Source: H111-94 sp034436045 (lineage in GTDB: Bacteria; Chloroflexota; Ktedonobacteria; Ktedonobacterales; Ktedonobacteraceae). From it: DNA of 21,078 bases. The notes beneath the pieces were generated by a model. The model saw only the letters and a program-made list of their open reading frames with translations. It was not told where the DNA came from and did not search any database. Positions 7,056 to 14,388 of this stretch are shown piece by piece. Within the stretch, counting starts at the first letter, position 1. Each line of letters begins with the position of its first letter. The position numbers and the translations under genes are program-made. The stretch spans positions 1 to 21,078 of the forward strand of contig DAOTVZ010000076.1 in the NCBI GenBank assembly GCA_034436045.1, in the 5' to 3' direction.

Positions 7056-8132
7056 TTATGGTTGAATGGCATTGCCACCTGTAGCTTTCAGCAGGCGATC
7101 ATGGATGGCCAGGCCAATACCCTCTTGTGCAAAATCACGGCAGAGAATAACATCAACGCCGCTCTCCTCTAATGTGCGTAGACCCGCGAAGAGGCGTGCA
7201 GCCACAGTTTCTGGCGTTCGTGTGCTACCCAGAATGTATAGTGCTGTTCCGTTCTGCTGAAACATTGCCGCGTCTTCCTCCGCGATGAGCAGGCCAACGC
7301 GCTCTCCTCGTGCCTGTCGTCGTCGTGTTTCTGCCAGCATGCCTGCGCGTATCTGTTCTTCGCTGCCGGTGACGAGCAAGGCAGGCACGGCAGGCGCGTA
7401 ATGTGTGAGCATCTGGCCCGGTGACTTGAATTTCTCGCCTTCGTGCTGCGTATTCGCTTGTAACGCGCGAGGCCGGGGAGGTTGCACAGAGGGCAGGACG
7501 GTGCGTAACGCTTCCAGGCTGGTGCCGCCGGGGCGCAGAATGATAGGTGTTTCTGCGCACAGGTCGAGTACTGTGGATTCAACGCCAACTTCGCAAGGGC
7601 CAGCGTCTAGAATCAGTGGTACCCGCCCGTGCAGGTCGGCAAAAGCGTGTTGTGCCGTTGTGGGGCTGACATGCATAAAGCGATTCGCACTGGGCGCAGC
7701 AACCGGCACACCGGCGGCGCGAATCAGTGCCAATGCGACTGCGTGGCGCGGCATACGAATGGCGACGGTTTCCATGCCTGCCGTGACCTGCCTGGGTACC
7801 CTGGGATGGGCCGGTAACACAAGTGTGAGTGGCCCCGGCCAGAAAGCCTCCGCCAGCTTCCTGGCTTCGGTGGGAATCGCCGTAACCAGTTGTTCTAGTT
7901 GCGCCAACTCGGCGATGTGAACGATTAATGGGTCGCTGTATGGGCGTCCTTTGGCGGCGAAAATCTCTGTCACCGCTGTGACCTCAAGCGCGTTGGCCCC
8001 CAGACCATAAACTGTTTCGGTCGGAAAAACCACCAGTTTACCTTGTTGTATCAAGTCTGCGGCGCGCTGAATGAGTTGTTGCTGTGGTTGGAGCGCATTG
8101 ATCTGGATAAGTTCTGTCTCTATCTGTTGCAT
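7056..8132 (-). CDS. sua5: L-threonylcarbamoyladenylate synthase, Sua5 type
   Basis: It makes threonylcarbamoyl-AMP from threonine, bicarbonate and ATP, the first step of t6A37 tRNA modification. The YrdC domain (about 15-210) contains KLVVFPTETVYGLGANA, KGRP (61-64), PSAN (147-150), GVEST (183-187) and RPGG (200-203). The extra C-terminal Sua5 domain (about 235-358) makes this the long 358-residue form rather than short TsaC, and THYAP in the linker is typical. Start ATG 8132 is preceded by AAAGGA about 11 bases upstream. Convergent with the PucR gene with no spacer. TsaB, TsaD and TsaE are not in the window. With miaB, this is the second anticodon-loop A37 modification gene here. Confidence 0.95.
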   Translation of the reverse strand: MQQIETELIQINALQPQQQLIQRAADLIQQGKLVVFPTETVYGLGANALEVTAVTEIFAAKGRPYSDPLIVHIAELAQLEQLVTAIPTEARKLAEAFWPGPLTLVLPAHPRVPRQVTAGMETVAIRMPRHAVALALIRAAGVPVAAPSANRFMHVSPTTAQHAFADLHGRVPLILDAGPCEVGVESTVLDLCAETPIILRPGGTSLEALRTVLPSVQPPRPRALQANTQHEGEKFKSPGQMLTHYAPAVPALLVTGSEEQIRAGMLAETRRRQARGERVGLLIAEEDAAMFQQNGTALYILGSTRTPETVAARLFAGLRTLEESGVDVILCRDFAQEGIGLAIHDRLLKATGGNAIQP

Positions 8133-8170
8133 GCACGTAGTAATCCTTTGTCCATAGATTCTGGCTGTCT

Positions 8171-8176
8171 ATTATA
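8171..8176 (-). promoter_or_regulatory. -10 element for sua5
   Basis: TATAAT (8176-8171) lies about 40 bases upstream of the sua5 ATG. No good -35 is present at 16-18 bp, so support is limited to a perfect -10 in the only gap available. Confidence 0.35.
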
Positions 8177-8218
8177 GCTGTTTCCCGCTATGTTGGCGAA
8201 TCATGTTCCCTACCTGGT

Positions 8219-9217
8219 TTAGCGAAAGCGTATGGATGGTTGATTATGCAGTAGAGTGCGTACATCTTGAGGGTTGATGCTGGCGATATCACCCGCGATA
8301 CAGCGTTTGAGCGCGGCCAGCGCATTGCCGAAGAGCAATGATGAGATGCCACTGCTTGCATGCAGTTCATGGTACAGTGGGCCATCCAGATAGCTATAGA
8401 GGTAGCCAGCGGCGAAGGCGTCACCCGAACCGAAGCGAAAGTGGCCCTCGGTTGGTAGAGCGGGGGCTATGGCAAACTGCCCGTTGCGCAGTTCAGCCGC
8501 TCCCTCTCGACCGAGCGTTACCACGAAGGTACGTTCTTGTTGATCACCGGCGAAGCGGTGAGAGAGCCGGGTGAGTATCTCCTGGGGACTGCCGGTGATG
8601 TGCCAGAGGTCGGCGGCATCCTCGCGTGTGCAGATAAGAATGCTGGCTTGTCGGCAATACTCCTCAAGGCGGTGTGCGGCCTCGGTTGGCGACCAGAGTT
8701 TTGCACGGTAGTTGACGTCGAAGGAGATCGGGATATGTTGTGCTAATGCGCGTTGAAACAGGCGCGTTGTCGCAGCATGTGCCTGCTCGCTCAGGGCGGG
8801 AGTGATGCCGGTCAGGTGTAGCAGGCGCGCCTGATCGACGAGCGTGTAGTCGAGCGTGTCAGGGTCGAGCGTGGCGCAAGCGGAGTTTGCGCGATCATAA
8901 TAGACCTGAATGCCGAGCGGTGGGGGTGCTTCTTCCGCATAGAAGATGCCCAGGCGCGTCGGGTTTTGCTGCCAGAGGATGTGTGTAGTTTGCACGCCAT
9001 GCTGCCGCAACTCGCTTTCAACACGTCTCCCCAGTGGCGTATCGGGTAGCGCAGAGAGCCAGGCTGTCTGCAAGCCAAGCCGCGCCAGGGTGCATAGTGT
9101 GTTGGATTCTGTGCCTGCAACATGGACAGAGAAGGTGGTGGCGCTATCCAGGCGGATTCCTTCTGGGGGACTCAGGCGCAACATGGTTTCGCCGAAACTG
9201 AGGACATCGATGGACAT
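8219..9217 (-). CDS. kdgK: PfkB-family sugar kinase, probably 2-keto-3-deoxygluconate/galactonate kinase
   Basis: This 332-residue ribokinase-fold enzyme likely phosphorylates 2-keto-3-deoxy-gluconate or -galactonate at C6 with ATP. The N-terminus, LSFGETMLRLSPP, is the KdgK form of PfkB signature 1 and is followed by an AGTESNTLCTLARLG region. The catalytic PfkB signature 2 is GSGDAFAAG at 263-271 with base Asp266. The usual threonine-containing lead-in (DTTGAGD) is replaced by HFRFGSGD, an uncommon variant with Ser for Ala. Start ATG 9217 has GGTGAGGA upstream. It lies 58 bp downstream of dgoD in the same direction, so the dehydratase product would be its substrate. This replaces the unrelated DgoK kinase of the E. 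coli pathway. Confidence 0.85.
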   Translation of the reverse strand: MSIDVLSFGETMLRLSPPEGIRLDSATTFSVHVAGTESNTLCTLARLGLQTAWLSALPDTPLGRRVESELRQHGVQTTHILWQQNPTRLGIFYAEEAPPPLGIQVYYDRANSACATLDPDTLDYTLVDQARLLHLTGITPALSEQAHAATTRLFQRALAQHIPISFDVNYRAKLWSPTEAAHRLEEYCRQASILICTREDAADLWHITGSPQEILTRLSHRFAGDQQERTFVVTLGREGAAELRNGQFAIAPALPTEGHFRFGSGDAFAAGYLYSYLDGPLYHELHASSGISSLLFGNALAALKRCIAGDIASINPQDVRTLLHNQPSIRFR

Positions 9218-9275
9218 AGGTTTTCCTCACCCTTCTTGCTCATAAAGTATCAGTGTGTTTGCGAGTCATATTACC

Positions 9276-10424
9276 TTACCATTCGGCGACGGTGCCATCG
9301 CTGTTGCGCCATACAGGATTATGCCAGTTATGACCGATGGCCGCAGCTTGCCGCACTTTCTCTTCGTCGATGCTGATGCCCAGGCCGGGGCCATCTGGTA
9401 TCTTGACAACGCCGTTGCGATAGGTGAAGACTGTTGGATCGGCCAGGTAGTCTAGCAGGTCGCTTTTCTCGTTGTAGTGGATGTTCAGGCTTTGTTCCTG
9501 GATAAAGACATTGGGCGTGCTGGCATCAATCTGAATGCATGTTGCCAGTGCAATGGGGCCAAGAGGACAATGAGGAGCAATGGCGACATCATAAGCTTCA
9601 GCCATAGTTGCGATTTTCTTGACCTCGCTGATGCCGGCGGCGTGTGATGGGTCAGGTTGTAGAATATCGACATAGCCGTCCTGCAATAAGCGTTTGAAGT
9701 CCCAGCGTGAATAGCGGCGCTCGCCGGTAGCGATGGGGATAGAGGTATGATGGGCGATTTCGCGCAGTGCTTCATCATTTTCGGGCAAGACGGGTTCTTC
9801 AATAAATAGAGGGTGCAAAGGCTCCAGTTCTCTTGCCAGCACTTTAGCCATGCTTTTGTGGATACGCCCATGAAAGTCGATGGCGATACCGAAGGCGTTG
9901 CCTGTTACAGCACGTACCTCACTGACGCGCTTGATGACTTCATCAATTTTATCGTAAGAGTCAATAAAGTGCATCTGGCTGGTGGCATTCATTTTGATAG
10001 CGGTAAAGCCAGCGTCCAGGCGGTCGCGTGCGGCCTGAGCCACATCGGAGGGGCGATCACCCCCGATCCATGAATAGACGCGCACGTGATCACGCACGAG
10101 GCCGCCGAAAAACTCATAAATAGGTATATTATAATATCTACCCTTTAAATCCCATAATGCCTGATCTACACCGGCCATCGCGCTGAGCAGGACAGCGCCG
10201 CCGCGATAGAAACGCCCGCGATAGAGTTGCTGCCAGATGTCTTCAATACGTCGGGGATCTTGCCCGATCAGAAAATCACCAATTTCCTGCACTGCTGCTG
10301 CGACCGTGCTGGCATGGCCCTCAAGGATGGGTTCGCCCCAGCCGCTGAGGCCCTCGTCGGTGGAGAGTTTGAGAAAGAGCCAGCGTGGAGGAACCTGGAA
10401 GAGTTCTAATGTGGTAATCTTCAT
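9276..10424 (-). CDS. dgoD: D-galactonate dehydratase (enolase superfamily)
   Basis: It dehydrates D-galactonate to 2-keto-3-deoxy-D-galactonate with Mg2+. The 382-residue length and C-terminal VAEW equal those I recall for E. coli DgoD. Expected active-site residues fall at the same numbers: Asp183 and His185 (DFHGR), Glu209 (FIEEPV), Glu235 (TGERR) and His285 (APHCPLGP). The capping domain occupies about 1-125 and the barrel about 126-360. Closely related family members act on gluconate or other acid sugars, but the near-continuous similarity and identical spacing favour galactonate. First gene of a minus-strand pair with the KDG kinase; divergent from the aldolase and lactonase genes. AAGGA lies 13 bases before ATG 10424, somewhat far. 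Confidence 0.93.
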   Translation of the reverse strand: MKITTLELFQVPPRWLFLKLSTDEGLSGWGEPILEGHASTVAAAVQEIGDFLIGQDPRRIEDIWQQLYRGRFYRGGAVLLSAMAGVDQALWDLKGRYYNIPIYEFFGGLVRDHVRVYSWIGGDRPSDVAQAARDRLDAGFTAIKMNATSQMHFIDSYDKIDEVIKRVSEVRAVTGNAFGIAIDFHGRIHKSMAKVLARELEPLHPLFIEEPVLPENDEALREIAHHTSIPIATGERRYSRWDFKRLLQDGYVDILQPDPSHAAGISEVKKIATMAEAYDVAIAPHCPLGPIALATCIQIDASTPNVFIQEQSLNIHYNEKSDLLDYLADPTVFTYRNGVVKIPDGPGLGISIDEEKVRQAAAIGHNWHNPVWRNSDGTVAEW

Positions 10425-10495
10425 AACGGCAATGTATCCTTCTAAGCTGTAATTGCTGAGCGCTGAAAACGGGTTCTATCTATGTATTACTCTTC

Positions 10496-10524
10496 ATTAT
10501 AGCATGGTCGCGCTGTGTTGTTAT
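10496..10524 (-). promoter_or_regulatory. dgoD promoter with extended -10
   Basis: -35 ATAACA (10524-10519, 4 of 6 matches), 17-bp spacer, -10 TATAAT (10501-10496, perfect), preceded by TGC to give an extended TGCTATAAT. The leader is about 65 bases. The -35 box coincides with the -35 of a possible plus-strand promoter, TTGTTA (10518-10523) with TATATC (10540-10545). Confidence 0.6.
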
Positions 10525-10559
10525 GGTTATTGCTTTCATTATATCGTGAGGAGATACTT

Positions 10560-10604
10560 ATGCGTTTGCCTCGATTGTACTTCCTGATAATGAGAAGACT
10601 TTAG
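10560..10604 (+). CDS. Candidate 14-residue leader peptide
   Basis: An ATG at 10560 sits 6 bases after GAGGAG (10548-10553), one of the best ribosome-binding sites in the window. The frame reads MRLPRLYFLIMRRL and ends in TAG. A plausible promoter (TTGTTA, 16-bp spacer, TATATC, 10518-10545) is just upstream. It lies 97 bp before the aldolase ATG. The peptide is basic and hydrophobic and resembles no family I know. It could be a regulatory upstream peptide controlling the downstream operon, or the remnant of a displaced gene start. The support is the initiation signal, not the peptide. Confidence 0.35.
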   Translation: MRLPRLYFLIMRRL

Positions 10605-10629
10605 TGGGGAGAGATGGGTAGTGCGACAT

Positions 10630-10667
10630 TTGTAATCCCCTGGCAGGGTTTCATATACTATGATAGT
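10630..10667 (+). promoter_or_regulatory. Promoter of the aldolase gene with an overlapping palindrome
   Basis: -35 TTGTAA (10630-10635), 18-bp spacer, -10 TATACT (10654-10659). A perfect 11-bp palindrome ACTATGATAGT (10657-10667) overlaps the -10 box and extends to the predicted start site, where a repressor could block transcription. Confidence 0.5.
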
Positions 10668-10701
10668 TACTACTATTTCGTGGAAACTGAGGAAATGAGA
10701 C

Positions 10702-11340
10702 ATGACCCAGACAAGCCAACGCATTATTCGACGTCGCCAACCGATTGCCATTGTGCGGCTAGACGATCTTTCGGAGGCGATACCATTGAGCGAGGCGCTT
10801 TGTGAGGGGGGGATCAATGCGCTGGAGTTTACCTTTACCAACGCGCAGGCTCCTCAGGCTATTGCACAGGTGCGGCGCGCAATGGGTGAGCACGCCATTG
10901 TGGGGGCAGGTACGGTGCTGGATGCGCAGCATGCCAAAATTGCGATTGAAGCAGGAGCGCAATTTCTTGTGACACCTGCTCTCTTGACGGAGGTGATTCA
11001 CAGTGCGCGTCGGCATCAGGTACCTGTAATATGCGGGGCTTTTTCGCCGACGGAAATACTGGCGGCCTGGCGCGAGGGAGCGGATTTCGTCAAAGTCTTT
11101 CCGGCGGGACGACTGGGACCGGGCTATCTTAAAGATGTGCTGGCACCACTACCGGATATCTTGCTCGTGCCGACCGGCGGGGTGAGCCTGGAGAATTGTG
11201 CGGCTTTTCTGGCGGCAGGTGCCTACACAGTGGCGATTGGTAGCCAGTTAGTAGACCGAGATCTGGTACGGAAGAAGAACTGGGCCGCGCTGACAAGCCT
11301 TGCCCGGCAGTATGTTACCGCTTGCAGCATTTCTCTGTAG
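10702..11340 (+). CDS. eda: 2-dehydro-3-deoxy-phosphogluconate/phosphogalactonate aldolase
   Basis: This is a class I (Schiff-base) aldolase of 212 residues that would split KDPG or KDPGal into pyruvate and glyceraldehyde 3-phosphate. Catalytic features are Glu42 in ALEFTFTN, GAGTVLD at 68-74, the Schiff-base Lys131 in DFVKVFPAG, and the phosphate loop PTGGVSLEN. The segment usually read as PG(V/F)xTPTE is GAFSPTE. C4 stereopreference (gluco or galacto) cannot be decided from sequence; next to dgoD, the galactonate product is likely. Start ATG 10702 has GAGGA at 8 bases. First main gene of the plus-strand pair with the lactonase, divergent from dgoD. Confidence 0.92.
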   Translation: MTQTSQRIIRRRQPIAIVRLDDLSEAIPLSEALCEGGINALEFTFTNAQAPQAIAQVRRAMGEHAIVGAGTVLDAQHAKIAIEAGAQFLVTPALLTEVIHSARRHQVPVICGAFSPTEILAAWREGADFVKVFPAGRLGPGYLKDVLAPLPDILLVPTGGVSLENCAAFLAAGAYTVAIGSQLVDRDLVRKKNWAALTSLARQYVTACSISL

Positions 11341-11403
11341 ATTTGTTGTTTGTGACAATTCGGTGTGGTAGTCGGTTTACCGCGCCCTTGTAGGAGGCAA
11401 TCG

Positions 11404-12279
11404 ATGGATGAAGTTACACAGGTATTGGCCAGCCATAACAGGTTGGGTGAGGGGCCAATCTGGAATAGCACAGAGCAAGCATTATACTGGGTCGATATTC
11501 TCGATGGCACCTTCTGGCGTTATCATCCCGCCTCGGACTCGCACGAGATATTTTATGTTGGTGTGCCGATAGGTGTGATGGCTTTCAGGGCAGGCGGGGG
11601 CCTGGTAATGGCGACTAAACAGGGTTTTGCAATCTGGGATGAAGAGCAGCGGCAGTTGAAGGTTATTGCCAATCCGATTGCCGACCAGGAACATATGCGT
11701 TTTAATGATGGTGCTGTCGATTGTGCGGGGCGTTTCTGGGCCGGAACGGTCAGCATGGTGGATGAACTCAGCCCGGAGGGTGTGCTGTACCGGCTTGATC
11801 CTGATTATTCTGTGCATGTGATGGAAACTGGTATTTGCGTAAGTAATGGCATTGGCTGGAGTCCTGATAATACGGTGATGTATTTTACGGACTCTCCCCG
11901 GCGCATCATTTACGCCTATGATTTCGATGTGGTGACAGGTGCAATTGCCAATCGCCGTATCTTCGCGCGTCTGGAGGAAGGGAATGCGGTGCCTGATGGG
12001 CTGGCAGTCGATAGTGCAGGTTATGTCTGGAGCGCCTGCTGGGATGGTGCGAAGCTCATCCGCTATGCGCCTGATGGGCGGATTGAGCGTGCTATTGCGG
12101 TGCCTGCGCAGCGACCGACCAGTTGTGTCTTTGGTGGAGAGGCGCTTGACGAATTATATATTACCTCGGCCTGGAATGGGCTGGATGAAGAGGCTCTCGA
12201 ACGCTACCCACTGTCCGGTGATCTCTTCCGCTTGAAAGCTCCCGTCAAAGGTTTAGAGAAGTATGCCTTTGCGGGATGA
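11404..12279 (+). CDS. SMP-30/gluconolactonase-family sugar lactonase
   Basis: This six-bladed beta-propeller hydrolase would open an aldonolactone to its acid using one divalent metal. Expected metal and active-site residues are present: Glu16 in LGEGPIW, Asn101 in FNDG, Asn148 in VSNGIGWS and Asp198 in VPDGLAVD. The frame is open to a GTG at 11365, but the ATG at 11404 has TAGGAGG 7 bases upstream and puts the family N-terminus in register, giving 291 residues. It follows the aldolase by 63 bp and feeds dgoD with galactonate or a similar acid. The dehydrogenase making the lactone is not in the window. Confidence 0.92.
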   Translation: MDEVTQVLASHNRLGEGPIWNSTEQALYWVDILDGTFWRYHPASDSHEIFYVGVPIGVMAFRAGGGLVMATKQGFAIWDEEQRQLKVIANPIADQEHMRFNDGAVDCAGRFWAGTVSMVDELSPEGVLYRLDPDYSVHVMETGICVSNGIGWSPDNTVMYFTDSPRRIIYAYDFDVVTGAIANRRIFARLEEGNAVPDGLAVDSAGYVWSACWDGAKLIRYAPDGRIERAIAVPAQRPTSCVFGGEALDELYITSAWNGLDEEALERYPLSGDLFRLKAPVKGLEKYAFAG

Positions 12280-12318
12280 TGATATAGTGTGCATTAACAC
12301 GAGAGTTCCGGTAGGTCG

Positions 12319-12359
12319 AACAGGTCGTCGAGGCAGGCGAGTGCTGTGGGCGACCTGTT
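12319..12359. terminator. Inverted repeat between convergent lactonase and Nudix genes
   Basis: AACAGGTCG (12319-12327) and its exact complement CGACCTGTT (12351-12359) flank a 23-base loop. It lies 40 bp past the lactonase stop and 35 bp past the Nudix stop, where a shared terminator is expected. There is no T-run on either strand, so factor-independent termination is uncertain. Confidence 0.4.
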
Positions 12360-12393
12360 AAGGCTGGTCTGGATAGGTTTCATATAGCCATAG

Positions 12394-12879
12394 CTAGCGA
12401 TGGGCTGGGCTGATCTGCCGGCGAAGTGCTTGCCATGCGTGGTAATCGTCCAGCATGCCAGCATAGTAGTGGTTGGATTTCTCGCGTATCGTCTGTTCAT
12501 CAAACCAGTATGGTTGCCCCTCTGCTGTGGGACGAAGGGAGCCACCCACCACCTTTGCCTGATAGATGATGGTGATGGTACTCATATCGTCGAGACGTTG
12601 TGTGATACCTGGATAAACTGTAATCACATCGCCAACTTCCAGGAAGAGGCCAGTTTCCTCGTGTCCTTCACGCATGGCGGTTTGTACCGGATGTTCATGC
12701 CAGCGTGAGAAGCCGCCGGGGAAGGCCAGACTGCCATCCGGGCGTTCTAGCACAAGGTACCGACCTTCCTGTTCGACTATGACGCATGCGCACCCGAAAG
12801 GTGGGAGATGTCCTCCCAGGAGGATATTGAGCAAATTGAAACCGATGCTGATGATTCGTTTAGACATCTGATATGACAT
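12394..12879 (-). CDS. Nudix hydrolase
   Basis: This 161-residue protein would hydrolyse a nucleoside-diphosphate-linked substrate. The Nudix box runs from Gly56 to Leu78 as GFSRWHEHPVQTAM then REGHEETGL, matching G-x5-E-x7-RE-x2-EE-x-G with Gly where a hydrophobic residue is usual. Metal-binding Glu71, Glu74 and Glu75 are present. An N-terminal hydrophobic stretch (SIGFNLLNILLGG, 11-23) precedes the fold and might be a membrane-touching helix. Start ATG 12879 has GGTAGGA upstream; ATG 12867 is an alternative. Substrate is unknown, and the gene seems unrelated to the sugar genes on both sides. Confidence 0.9.
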   Translation of the reverse strand: MSYQMSKRIISIGFNLLNILLGGHLPPFGCACVIVEQEGRYLVLERPDGSLAFPGGFSRWHEHPVQTAMREGHEETGLFLEVGDVITVYPGITQRLDDMSTITIIYQAKVVGGSLRPTAEGQPYWFDEQTIREKSNHYYAGMLDDYHAWQALRRQISPAHR

Positions 12880-12948
12880 GTTTGTATCCTACCTGTCCTT
12901 CATTTTAATGACATTTATCTCTCTGTTTGGCAAGCTGTTTACAAATCC

Positions 12949-12954
12949 ATTATA
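12949..12954 (-). promoter_or_regulatory. -10 element for the Nudix gene
   Basis: TATAAT (12954-12949) lies about 70 bases upstream of the Nudix ATG; no convincing -35 is visible. Confidence 0.35.
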
Positions 12955-13037
12955 GGCGGGCAAACAAAGACAGCAGATAGTCATAGGCAAGGACAATGGA
13001 GGAAAACGCAGGTGGTAGGAGTAACAAACGGGGTAGC

Positions 13038-13073
13038 GAGGCAGTGGGCGTGTACCATCATGCCTACTGCCTC
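13038..13073. terminator. Strong hairpin downstream of the ABC permease gene
   Basis: Two 15-base arms (13038-13052 and 13059-13073, GAGGCAGT...ACTGCCTC) surround a 6-base loop. Thirteen positions pair exactly. The other two are G-U pairs in a plus-strand RNA but A-C mismatches in a minus-strand RNA. A second small hairpin, CATTCT-AAAA-AGAATG (13087-13102), lies between it and the permease stop. Both are placed to end or protect the transporter transcript. Confidence 0.5.
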
Positions 13074-13116
13074 ACCGCTGTGTGTTCATTCTAAAAAGAA
13101 TGGCATTTGTGTGCGG

Positions 13117-14388
13117 CTAGCGACCGCTACGGGCCTGAGCGCGACGGATAAAGGCATCGACCATGACGGCCAGCACCAGCACGATACCTTCGACGATCAG
13201 TTGTACGGCGGCTGGCTGATTGAGTAGCGCGAGGCCGTTTTCGAGGCTGGTCAGGATCAGCGCACCGAGAATGACCGACCAGACGGAGCCGCGACCACCG
13301 AAGAGGCTGACGCCGCCAATCACGGCAGCGGCGATAGCATCAAGCAGCAGGTTGGGCGAGATGGCCGACGCTACGGCGTTACTGCGTGAGGCATCGACGA
13401 TACCACCGATAGCTGCAAGTGTTGAGCAGAGTGTAAAGATGGCGATGCGGATGGCGGTGACGTTGATACCGGCACGACGCGCTGCTTCGGCATTGCCACC
13501 GACAGCATAGACGTGGCGTCCGAAGGTTGTTTTGGTCAGGATCAACCAGAAGATGAGCATCAGGCCGACCAGGATAGCGCCGGAGTTGGGAACACCGAGA
13601 TAGGTGCCTGGGGTGGGGCCAGGGGCATTCTCCAGCAAGGCCACCACGCCCTCAACGACGACGGCGATGATGACGAGCCGCAGGACGAGTTGCCATAGTG
13701 GCATTCTGCGTAGTCCTGCCCGTCCTCGCTGTATGTAGTCGAGAACGGTGACGATGATATAGATAATGAGAACGAGTGTTGGCAAGCCAATACCGAGTAT
13801 TTCGGGCAGATAGTTGGTGGCGAGGGCCAGGACAGCCGGGTCAATCAGGGGTAGGGATGCCTGGTTATTGAGCAACTGTTCAATGAGACCGGCGTAGGCG
13901 ATAGAGGCGGCTAGTGTGACAATGAAAGATGGGATGCGGATAATGGCGATCAGCACGCCGTTAAGAAGACCGGCAGCGAGGCCAGCGAGGATGCCGATAA
14001 CGATGGCTTCCCAGGCCGGAGCGCCTGCGCGCGCGGATAGGATGCCCATGACGACCGCACCGAATGTGCCGACTGCTGCGATAGAGAGATCGATCTCGCC
14101 TAACAACAGTACCAGGGCGGCAGCCACGCCGTCAATGCCGATGGTTGCGGTTTGTAGGACCAGGTTGGAGAGGTTGCCTGGGGTCAAGAAGACGCCGTTG
14201 GTTGTGATGGCGAAGAAGATGGCAATAATGACCAGGGTGAGCAGGACGGGTAGGAAACCCAGGTCATTACGCAGTAACTGCCCAAGAGTTTGTTTTGGTA
14301 AATAGCTTGGTACCTCAACCGAGGTGATAGCAGTTCCACTTGAGGCACTGCTGATGTCGGTGGTATGGGGATTGATGGTTTCGCTCAT
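13117..14388 (-). CDS. Sugar ABC transporter permease (RbsC/XylH family)
   Basis: This integral membrane subunit of a carbohydrate-uptake importer (CUT2) is 423 residues, with about ten membrane segments after a cytosolic N-terminus. The family segment AVGGNAEAARRAGINV (cytosolic loop contacting the ATPase) is followed by AAIGGIVDASRSNA and a conserved ISPNLLLDAIAAAVIGGVSL stretch, with GGRGSV next. A central soluble insertion containing LENAPGPTPGTY resembles the longer XylH-type permeases. The ATG overlaps the ATPase stop by 4 bases (ATGA, 14388-14385), implying translational coupling. Sugar specificity rests with the binding protein. Confidence 0.93.
   Translation of the reverse strand: MSETINPHTTDISSASSGTAITSVEVPSYLPKQTLGQLLRNDLGFLPVLLTLVIIAIFFAITTNGVFLTPGNLSNLVLQTATIGIDGVAAALVLLLGEIDLSIAAVGTFGAVVMGILSARAGAPAWEAIVIGILAGLAAGLLNGVLIAIIRIPSFIVTLAASIAYAGLIEQLLNNQASLPLIDPAVLALATNYLPEILGIGLPTLVLIIYIIVTVLDYIQRGRAGLRRMPLWQLVLRLVIIAVVVEGVVALLENAPGPTPGTYLGVPNSGAILVGLMLIFWLILTKTTFGRHVYAVGGNAEAARRAGINVTAIRIAIFTLCSTLAAIGGIVDASRSNAVASAISPNLLLDAIAAAVIGGVSLFGGRGSVWSVILGALILTSLENGLALLNQPAAVQLIVEGIVLVLAVMVDAFIRRAQARSGR

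Noticed and set aside
11365..11403. GTG 11365 as the lactonase start
   Set aside because: A strong TAGGAGG lies just before ATG 11404, inside the longer frame, and the family N-terminus begins there.
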